From contig DXWR01000059.1 in assembly GCA_019416775.1 (NCBI GenBank), forward strand, positions 1-7,121: 7,121 bases of DNA, written 5' to 3'. A program made the position numbers and the translations under genes. Below the pieces are notes generated by a model. It ran no database searches, had not been told where the DNA came from, and saw nothing but the letters and a program-made list of their open reading frames with translations. The DNA comes from Oscillospiraceae bacterium. Lineage in GTDB: Bacteria > Bacillota > Clostridia > Oscillospirales > Ruminococcaceae. This document shows, piece after piece, positions 1 through 4,813 of the stretch (positions are counted from its first letter, which is position 1; each line of letters begins with the position of its first letter).

Positions 1-12
1 TATAAGAGACAG
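1..12 (+). other. Residual Tn5/Nextera mosaic-end adapter (not genomic)
   Basis: The first 12 bases, tataagagacag, are identical to the last 12 bases of the 19-bp Tn5 mosaic end (AGATGTGTATAAGAGACAG) used in Nextera library preparation. An exact 12-base match placed precisely at the sequence edge and in the expected orientation (adapter 3' end joined to insert) is very unlikely by chance. Genomic sequence probably begins at about position 13, two bases before the stop codon of spoVM. The left boundary is therefore most likely a true contig end with untrimmed adapter. Confidence 0.9.
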
Positions 13-14
13 TC

Positions 15-86
15 CTAGTCCAAATGAAAGATGGCCTTTAAAATTCCCCGGAGAAACCGGGGACTGCGCACTACCACGACCTTCAC
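15..86 (-). CDS. spoVM: Stage V sporulation protein M (SpoVM), 23 aa
   Basis: A 23-codon gene running from GTG (84-86) to TAG (15-17). SpoVM is a tiny amphipathic helix that recognises the convex forespore membrane, recruits the coat ATPase SpoIVA and is needed for coat and cortex formation. The product starts MKVVVVRSPRFL and aligns without gaps to B. subtilis SpoVM as I recall it: Met1, Lys2, Pro9, Phe11, Leu12, Gly14, Ile15 and Ala18 are identical, and most other positions are conservative (Arg for Lys at 7 and 10, Lys for Arg at 17, Leu for Val at 16). Pro9, important for curvature sensing in the Bacillus protein, is at the same position. A purine-rich Shine-Dalgarno (91-100) precedes it. 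Location just downstream of thiN matches Bacillus. The start lies 15 nt after the stop of the preceding small membrane protein gene, so the two are probably cotranscribed. The hydrophobic N-terminal VVVV stretch resembles clostridial rather than Bacillus versions. It implies a spore-forming organism. Confidence 0.9.
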   Translation of the reverse strand: MKVVVVRSPRFLRGILKAIFHLD

Positions 87-90
87 CAAA

Positions 91-100
91 CTCCCTCCCC
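91..100 (-). promoter_or_regulatory. Ribosome binding site of spoVM
   Basis: On the minus strand this reads GGGGAGGGAG. Its GGAGG-like core ends about 7 nt before the GTG at 84-86. It lies between the stop of the upstream small gene and the spoVM start, and it is the main support for GTG as initiator of such a short gene. Confidence 0.75.
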
Positions 101-101
101 G

Positions 102-254
102 TTACCGAAGCAGGCAGATAATCCCCACCACCAGAAAGAGCAGACCCAGCCAGGGCAGCATCCAGCGCAGGAAATACAGCACAAACAAGAGGATTCCCAC
201 CGCAGCCAACGCCGCGCCCCCCAGATTGCACTTTCCCTTTTTTGGAAACCGCAT
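102..254 (-). CDS. Small two-helix membrane protein between thiN and spoVM, 50 aa
   Basis: An unrecognised 50-residue protein starting at ATG (252-254) and ending at TAA (102-104). It opens with a basic, polar stretch (Arg2, Lys5, Lys6, Lys8, Cys9), followed by a hydrophobic segment at about residues 11-29 (rich in Gly, Ala, Leu, Ile, Val), a short Arg30-Trp31 break, and a second hydrophobic segment at about 32-49 containing LPWLGLLF and a Gly-Ile-Ile-Cys end, with Arg50 last. This looks like a helical hairpin or double-pass membrane protein with no soluble domain. A near-perfect Shine-Dalgarno (AAGGAGGT) sits 6 nt before the ATG, which makes real translation very likely. It starts 95 nt after the thiN stop, and spoVM begins 15 nt after its own stop. 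By position it may belong to the sporulation programme, but this is inference from context; no catalytic or binding motif is visible and I do not recognise a named family. Confidence 0.82.
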   Translation of the reverse strand: MRFPKKGKCNLGGAALAAVGILLFVLYFLRWMLPWLGLLFLVVGIICLLR

Positions 255-260
255 GGCCGG

Positions 261-268
261 ACCTCCTT
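261..268 (-). promoter_or_regulatory. Strong ribosome binding site of the 50-aa membrane protein gene
   Basis: The minus strand reads AAGGAGGT, a full match to the anti-16S consensus, with a 6-nt spacer to the ATG at 252-254. It fixes the start codon and is the best single argument that the small gene is expressed. Confidence 0.85.
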
Positions 269-270
269 CT

Positions 271-301
271 TTGAGAGAAAGGGAAACAGGCTGTTTTTCC
301 C
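271..301 (-). terminator. Possible weak hairpin terminator or attenuator after thiN
   Basis: On the minus strand GGGAAA (301-296) can pair with TTTCCC (286-281). Two further inner pairs are possible across a bulge, and a T-rich run TTTCTCTC follows (280-273). This is the usual layout of an intrinsic terminator, but the stem is short, half A/T and the tail is interrupted by C. It lies about 50 nt past the thiN stop and directly before the ribosome binding site of the next gene, so it could end part of the thiN transcript or simply be chance. Confidence 0.3.
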
Positions 302-321
302 ATTCCCCTGCCTGTATTACC

Positions 322-329
322 AGTATATG
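322..329 (-). promoter_or_regulatory. Candidate sporulation-sigma -10 element upstream of the two small genes
   Basis: The minus strand reads CATATACT, which fits the CATAnAnT pattern of sigma-E promoters and the CATAnnnT pattern of sigma-K. Transcription from here would start roughly 60 nt before the ATG of the 50-aa gene and run into spoVM, which is sigma-E-controlled in B. subtilis. The -35 region, around the thiN stop codon, is not a convincing match, so the call rests on the -10 alone and on the context. Confidence 0.35.
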
Positions 330-349
330 AGATTTTGGGTTTGGGGTGA

Positions 350-970
350 TTAGCGGGCTTTGGATTGGATGCAGAGCAGCTCCCCGGCAGTAAAGGTCAG
401 AGAAGCTGTCTCCTCCACCAAATGATTGCTCACCCCTAAGGGAAACAGCCGGGACAGGGTCAAATTTTCACAGGGGTAATAGGCCCCGGTAAGGGTGACG
501 CCCCGAGTTTCCGGGCTGAGGGAAAAGAGGGAAAAGTGGGGATAATCTCCTTTAGGAATGGTATAGCGGCCGGGAAGGAACACCTGGACCCGGTTCACTT
601 CGTCCACCAGCTCCACCTCCATCCCATGACGGGCCGCCCAGCTCAAACTCTGGAGGTTGGCGAAGGTGTGGTCCAGCCGGCCGTGAGTGCCGCCATAGAT
701 GGTGAGCTTTCGGTAGCCACGTCGATACAGTTCCTTGATGGCCAGCATGGTGTCGGTGTCGTTTTTCTCCACCGGGAAGGTCAACCGTTCTGCCGGACTG
801 TCCGGGGCTGGGGCGGAGTCGAAATCCCCTAAAATCAGGTCCGGTTCCCGCCCCAGGGCCTGGGCGTAGCGGTAGCCTGCATCGGCGCAGACCAGAAAAG
901 CATCTTCCGGGACGGAAAGCTGTTCCGGATGAGGGATGGGGCCTGCCGCCAACAAAACTGCCTGTTTCAT
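350..970 (-). CDS. thiN: Thiamine pyrophosphokinase
   Basis: ThiN transfers pyrophosphate from ATP to thiamine, giving thiamine pyrophosphate and AMP in the cytoplasm. The 206-aa product has the family landmarks: CADAG at about 28-32, a GDFDS motif at 48-52, the acidic NDTD at 70-73, the glycine loop GGTHGRLDH at 93-101, and a C-terminal thiamine-binding beta domain with GVSNH near 179-183. Length is typical (about 200-220 aa). I start it at the ATG at 968-970, whose sequence overlaps the rsgA TGA as ATGA. GGAGG lies 7 nt upstream inside the rsgA end, which suggests translational coupling. A TTG nine codons further upstream is in frame but has no advantage. In B. subtilis rpe usually sits between rsgA and thiN; here it is absent. 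Confidence 0.95.
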   Translation of the reverse strand: MKQAVLLAAGPIPHPEQLSVPEDAFLVCADAGYRYAQALGREPDLILGDFDSAPAPDSPAERLTFPVEKNDTDTMLAIKELYRRGYRKLTIYGGTHGRLDHTFANLQSLSWAARHGMEVELVDEVNRVQVFLPGRYTIPKGDYPHFSLFSLSPETRGVTLTGAYYPCENLTLSRLFPLGVSNHLVEETASLTFTAGELLCIQSKAR

Positions 971-1875
971 CGGTTTTCCTCCTCCTTCCACTGCCAATCC
1001 TTGATCTGCTGGGCCTGGCGGTACAGCTCGCAGTAGCTCTCATGCCGGGAGGGGGCAATCTCTCCGGCTTCCAGGGCCGCCAACACAGCGCAGCCCTTTT
1101 CCACCGTATGGGAACAGCCGGTAAACTTGCAGTCGTTCACATAAGGAGCGAATTCCCGGAAGCAGTCTGCCAGTTCCTCCTTGCGGATGGGGACGTACCG
1201 GAGAAAATCCATGGCGGAAAAGCCGGGGGTATCTGCGGCGTAACCTCCTTCCGGGAGGGCGTACAGCATTACCTGCCGGGTGGTGTGCCGGCCCCGGCCC
1301 AATTTTTTACTGATCTCCCCGGTATCCAGCTGGAACTGAGGATACAGCCGGTTGAGCAGGGTGGACTTTCCTACCCCGGTGTTGCCGGTAAAGGCGCTGA
1401 TTTTATCTTTCAGCATTTCCCGAATGGGTTGAGCGGTGTCCGGCCGGTTCTCCCCCACGGCAAAAGTGGGAAAACCCGCCTTTTGGTACACCGAAAAAAT
1501 AGGCTGGGGATCTGCCAGATCCGCCTTAGTAAAAACAATCACCGGGGCAATGGATTGGTGTTCCGCCACCGCGATGAGCTGATCCAGCACCAACCGATTG
1601 GGGGCGGGATCCGCTAAGCTGGTCACCAGCACCAATTGGTCCAAATTGGCCAACGGCGGACGAATCAACTGATTTTTCCGAGGGAGGATGGCGCTGACCA
1701 TGCTCAGCCCCTGTTCATTCTGCTCCACCGTCACCAAATCCCCCACCAGGGGTTTTTGCTGGTCTTTGCGGAACTTTCCCTTGGCCCGGCACTCCAGCCG
1801 TTCCCCGGAAGAGAGGGCCACTTCATAAAATCCTCCCAGGGAGGTGAGGATTCTGCCTTGCTGCTGCTTTGTCAT
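967..1875 (-). CDS. rsgA: Ribosome small-subunit maturation GTPase RsgA (CpgA/YloQ)
   Basis: RsgA is a circularly permuted GTPase that checks late 30S assembly and leaves on GTP hydrolysis stimulated by the subunit. The 302-aa product has an N-terminal OB fold (about 1-65), then G motifs in permuted order: G4 as TKAD at 116-119, the P-loop GNTGVGKS at 164-171, a switch I stretch with GRGRHTTR at 193-200, and G3 DTPG at 215-218. A C-terminal zinc knuckle follows with Cys249, Cys254, His256 and Cys262 (C-x4-C-x-H-x5-C). The P-loop has Thr where Ser is more usual, and G4 has Thr for Asn; both are conservative. The ATG at 1873-1875 has AAAGGA 6 nt upstream. It lies directly after the kinase gene; in B. 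subtilis CpgA is a known PrkC/PrpC substrate, so co-location is functionally sensible. Its stop overlaps the thiN start. Confidence 0.97.
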   Translation of the reverse strand: MTKQQQGRILTSLGGFYEVALSSGERLECRAKGKFRKDQQKPLVGDLVTVEQNEQGLSMVSAILPRKNQLIRPPLANLDQLVLVTSLADPAPNRLVLDQLIAVAEHQSIAPVIVFTKADLADPQPIFSVYQKAGFPTFAVGENRPDTAQPIREMLKDKISAFTGNTGVGKSTLLNRLYPQFQLDTGEISKKLGRGRHTTRQVMLYALPEGGYAADTPGFSAMDFLRYVPIRKEELADCFREFAPYVNDCKFTGCSHTVEKGCAVLAALEAGEIAPSRHESYCELYRQAQQIKDWQWKEEENR

Positions 1876-1957
1876 GGTGTGTCCTTTCTATTTCTTATCT
1901 ATGCCACAACAGACGGAATCATGCCGATCCCGCCTGCTTTGACTGTATGATATTGGG
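1876..1957 (-). other. Longest intergenic gap (82 nt), with a small hairpin and a CATACAGT element
   Basis: Between prkC and rsgA the minus strand holds CATACAGT (1949-1942), a match to the sigma-E -10 pattern CATACAnT but without a clear -35. It is followed by an inverted repeat CGGGATC (1932-1926), loop GGCAT, GATTCCG (1920-1914), a 7-bp stem with one G-U pair. No run of T follows the stem, so I do not call a terminator. Either element could be chance. Confidence 0.3.
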
Positions 1958-4027
1958 TTAATCTTCCGTTTCCGAAGTGGTGGAGCTGGTATTGGAGCCG
2001 GTGCCGGAACTGGTGTTGGAACCGGTGCCGGAACCACCCTGGGAAGACTCCTCCGCTTCTTCCAACAGGTCGGTGTTCAAAGAGGTATTGCTGACGCTGC
2101 CGGACTGGAAATTGACGGTAAACCGGGCGAACACCTGTCCGCCGATGGAGAAGGTGACAGTGGAGGAACTGCTCCGTCCGCTGACATCATAGCCTGCGCT
2201 GGAAGAATTAGCAGGGTTGAAGGTAAAGCTGCCGGCGCTGGAGCCGTCCACTGTGACGCTGACAGTGTAATCCCGGCTGGCGTATTGGCTGGTATCTCCC
2301 ACATTTACCGAGCAGTTTACCGTCTGCTGAGGTGCATTGCCGCTGCTGACCTCCAAGTTTACGGTAGTGCCTTCCGCCACACGAGCCCCTTCTTCGTAGC
2401 TTTGGCTGACGACCTCTCCGGCGGGGCGGGTGCTGTCCACCTCAGTGAAGGAGGCAGACAGGTCAAAATTCGCCAGTTCCTGTTCCGCCTGGGAACGGGT
2501 CATGCCCACCACTCTGGGCACGGTGGTCAAGGTGGAAAGATTCCGAGAGCCGGTGGAAAGATAGATGGTGACGGTGCTGCCCTTGCGGGCTTCTTCGTTG
2601 GCGGCAGGGCTGGTGCTGATCACCTGGCCGGCAGGGACGGTGTCGTCCGACTGCTGTACCACTGTGGGGACAAAGCCGGCGTTGGACAGTTCCTGTTCCG
2701 CCTGTTCCTGGGTTCTTCCGGCCACATCCGGCACAGCGTACATCCGTAGGCCGCTGCTGACCACCACCCGGACTACAGAACCCTGGCGCACCGAGGTATT
2801 GGCCCGAGGTTCCTGGGAGATGATGATTCCTTCGTCGTACTCATCGCTGGGCTCTGTGGAGGAGATTTCCAGCTCCACCTGGTCGTAGGCAGGGTTGTCC
2901 AGCACTTCATTGTAGTTTTGGCCCACCAAATTATAAAGCCGGAAGGATCCCGGGGGCTGGTTTAAGGCGGTGAAGAAGATGATCAGCGCCACAATGGCCA
3001 CCAGCACACAGGCGCCGGTTACCGCCAGCAGGATCTGCATGGAGGTACTCATCCGCTTTTTCTTTTTGCCGTCCTTGGTTTTACCTTTGTCCTTTTTGCC
3101 CTTCTTTTTCTTGCCTTCTTCTTCCCCGTCGGGATTGGGAGCGTCGAAATACCGGGTGGTGCCTTCGTCGGTGAAGTACTTATATTCAAAGAGCACACTG
3201 GGATTGCGCTTGAATTCGTCGATGTCCCGCAGCATTTCGGAAGCGGATTGGTAGCGCAGATCCGGGTCCTTTTTCATGGCCCGCATGACGATCTCTTCCA
3301 GCCCTTCCGGAATGTCCGGATTCAATTCCCGGGGACGCTTAGCCTCCGCCTGCATCTGTTTTAAAGCAATGGCCACCGGGCTTTCTCCGTCAAAGGGCAG
3401 CTGACCGGTGAGCAGCTCGTACATCACAATGCCCACGGAATAGATATCGCTGCGCTCGTCCGCCACTTCCCCTCTGGCCTGTTCCGGGGAGATGTAGTGC
3501 ACCGAGCCAATGGCCTTTTCGGAGATGGTCCGGCCGTTTTCCCGGGCAAACCGGGCAATGCCGAAGTCCATCACCTTGACAGTGCCGTCCTGAAGCAGCA
3601 TGACGTTTTGCGGCTTTACGTCCCGATGGACGATGCCGTTGTCGTGGGCGTGCTGTAAGGCACGAAGGATCTGAACGGTGAAGTGCACCGTTTCCTTCCA
3701 GCCCACCTTGCCCTGCTGCTGGATGTATTCCTTTAAGGTGATGCCGGGGACGTATTCCATGACGATAAACTGCACCCGTTCCCCAAAGCTCACGTCGTAG
3801 ATCTTTACAATGTTGGGGTGGCTGAGCAGCGCAATGGCCTTGCTTTCATTGCGGAACCGGCGCTTGAAATCCTCGTTGGTCAGGTATTCTTCCTTGAGGA
3901 TCTTCACCGCAACCTTCCGGCCGGTGGTAATGTCGTTGGCCAGATAGACATCCGCCATGCCGCCGATACCGATCAGTTCCAGGATCTCATACCGTCCGTC
4001 CAGCCGCTTTCCAATGTATTGATTCAC
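1958..4027 (-). CDS. prkC: PASTA-domain membrane Ser/Thr protein kinase (PrkC/PknB type)
   Basis: A 689-aa bitopic kinase that senses peptidoglycan fragments outside the cell and phosphorylates cytoplasmic proteins. The kinase domain covers about 10-272: a glycine loop at 20-27, ATP-anchoring Lys42, catalytic HRDVKPQN at 134-141, DFG at 154-156 and SPEQA at 180-184. Thr167 and Ser169 in the activation loop align with the autophosphorylated Thr171/Thr173 of M. tuberculosis PknB. A very Lys-rich linker (306-325) precedes one membrane helix at about 331-354. Outside are three PASTA repeats: 360-426 (divergent), 428-494 and 500-563. A further beta-rich domain (about 566-645) and an acidic then Gly/Ser/Thr tail with GTGSNTSS twice (667-682) follow. 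The GTG at 4025-4027 is chosen because GAGGAGG lies 7 nt upstream and the MNQYIGKRLDGRYEI start is typical. The phosphatase gene ends 42 nt upstream, so this is the usual pair. Confidence 0.97.
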   Translation of the reverse strand: MNQYIGKRLDGRYEILELIGIGGMADVYLANDITTGRKVAVKILKEEYLTNEDFKRRFRNESKAIALLSHPNIVKIYDVSFGERVQFIVMEYVPGITLKEYIQQQGKVGWKETVHFTVQILRALQHAHDNGIVHRDVKPQNVMLLQDGTVKVMDFGIARFARENGRTISEKAIGSVHYISPEQARGEVADERSDIYSVGIVMYELLTGQLPFDGESPVAIALKQMQAEAKRPRELNPDIPEGLEEIVMRAMKKDPDLRYQSASEMLRDIDEFKRNPSVLFEYKYFTDEGTTRYFDAPNPDGEEEGKKKKGKKDKGKTKDGKKKKRMSTSMQILLAVTGACVLVAIVALIIFFTALNQPPGSFRLYNLVGQNYNEVLDNPAYDQVELEISSTEPSDEYDEGIIISQEPRANTSVRQGSVVRVVVSSGLRMYAVPDVAGRTQEQAEQELSNAGFVPTVVQQSDDTVPAGQVISTSPAANEEARKGSTVTIYLSTGSRNLSTLTTVPRVVGMTRSQAEQELANFDLSASFTEVDSTRPAGEVVSQSYEEGARVAEGTTVNLEVSSGNAPQQTVNCSVNVGDTSQYASRDYTVSVTVDGSSAGSFTFNPANSSSAGYDVSGRSSSSTVTFSIGGQVFARFTVNFQSGSVSNTSLNTDLLEEAEESSQGGSGTGSNTSSGTGSNTSSTTSETED
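1986..2033 (-). repeat. 24-bp tandem repeat (2 copies) in the 3' end of prkC
   Basis: Two adjacent 24-nt units, 1986-2009 and 2010-2033, agree at 22 of 24 positions. They encode the repeated octapeptide GTGSNTSS in the extracellular tail of the kinase. The two differences are synonymous, so the tail length can change by slippage in steps of eight codons while protein character is kept. Confidence 0.85.
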
Positions 4028-4034
4028 TAAAAGC

Positions 4035-4041
4035 CCTCCTC
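4035..4041 (-). promoter_or_regulatory. Ribosome binding site fixing the GTG start of prkC
   Basis: The minus strand reads GAGGAGG, 7 nt before the GTG at 4025-4027. No ATG alternative in this frame keeps the conserved N-terminal residues leading into the kinase domain. Confidence 0.8.
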
Positions 4042-4069
4042 AGACTGTTTTTTGCCTCATGGCATCCTA

Positions 4070-4795
4070 TTAGCAGAGATACACAGCGGTAATGTTGTCA
4101 AAGCCGCCGTTTTGGTTGGCCTGGTCCACCAACGCTTCGCAAACCTGGTTAGGCGGGGTGGATAGGAGGATTTCCTCCATCTCAGCTTGGTCGCAAAGGC
4201 CGCTCAACCCATCACTGCAAAGCAGGATGCTGCCGCTGCCGATGTCTCCCAAGCAAACAAAATCAATGTCCACCTTGCTGGCCACCCCCACTGCACGGGT
4301 AATCATGTTTTTCTGGGGATGGTCCTTGGCCTGCTCTTGGGTAATCTTGCCCTGTTCCACCAAACTCTGCACCAGGGAATGGTCCTTGGTGATTTGGCTG
4401 AGCTCTCCCGCCTTAAAGCGGTAAGCCCGGCTGTCCCCCACATGGACCACATAGCCCTTTCCATCCAGCACAGCGGCCACCACGGCGGTGGTACCCATGC
4501 CCAGATATTCCGGCTGCTGGAGGGAACGGCGGTAGATGGCTTCATTGGCCCGGCTCACCGCCTGAACCAACACCGCCTTCACCTGCTCTTCGGTGAGGTC
4601 CACAGTCAGGTGGTCGTGGAGGATTTCATAGATGGTCTGAGCCGCTATGGCGCTGGCCACCTGTCCCCCGTTTTCTCCCCCCATACCGTCGCAGACCAAA
4701 CCGAAACACACCCGTTCATTGAGGATGGAGTAGGCGAATTCGTCCTGGTTGGAAGAGCGGTGACGGCCAATGTCCGTCTTTCCATAAATCATCAT
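4070..4795 (-). CDS. prpC: PP2C-family Ser/Thr protein phosphatase (PrpC/Stp)
   Basis: A cytoplasmic Mn/Mg-dependent phosphatase that reverses phosphorylation by the neighbouring PASTA kinase, including on the kinase itself. The 241-aa product shows the PP2C motifs in order: TDIGRHRSSNQD at 7-18, VCDGMGG at 34-40 (metal ligand Asp36), GTTAV at 101-105, VHVGDSRAYR at 117-126, the KDHSL flap start at 137-141, CSDGLSGL at 193-200 (Asp195) and GFDNIT at 231-236 (Asp233). All expected metal-binding aspartates are present and the length is normal for a stand-alone bacterial enzyme. Two ATG codons in a row open the frame (4795 and 4792); GGAAGGAAG just upstream serves either, and the second has slightly better spacing. 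It follows rlmN by 18 nt and precedes prkC by 42 nt. Confidence 0.96.
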   Translation of the reverse strand: MMIYGKTDIGRHRSSNQDEFAYSILNERVCFGLVCDGMGGENGGQVASAIAAQTIYEILHDHLTVDLTEEQVKAVLVQAVSRANEAIYRRSLQQPEYLGMGTTAVVAAVLDGKGYVVHVGDSRAYRFKAGELSQITKDHSLVQSLVEQGKITQEQAKDHPQKNMITRAVGVASKVDIDFVCLGDIGSGSILLCSDGLSGLCDQAEMEEILLSTPPNQVCEALVDQANQNGGFDNITAVYLC

Positions 4796-4813
4796 GGATC
4801 TTCCTTCCTTCCC

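Noticed and set aside
39..63. Intrinsic terminator reading on the minus strand (7-bp GC stem then ATTTTA)
   Set aside because: It lies inside the spoVM coding sequence, upstream of its stop, and the T-run is only four long; a terminator here would cut the gene, so I list it only as a finding.
31..330. A 99-codon plus-strand frame over the left end
   Set aside because: It overlaps the two small minus-strand genes, which have strong ribosome binding sites and, for spoVM, clear homology; its product is Arg/Pro/Thr-rich with no family likeness.
970..997. Longer thiN starting at an upstream TTG
   Set aside because: The ATG at 968-970 has an ideal GGAGG spacing, begins at the usual ThiN N-terminus and makes the common ATGA overlap with rsgA.
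552..1058. A 168-codon minus-strand frame overlapping thiN and rsgA in another phase
   Set aside because: It is Arg/Pro/Gly-rich shadow of thiN with no start signal of its own and no domain features.
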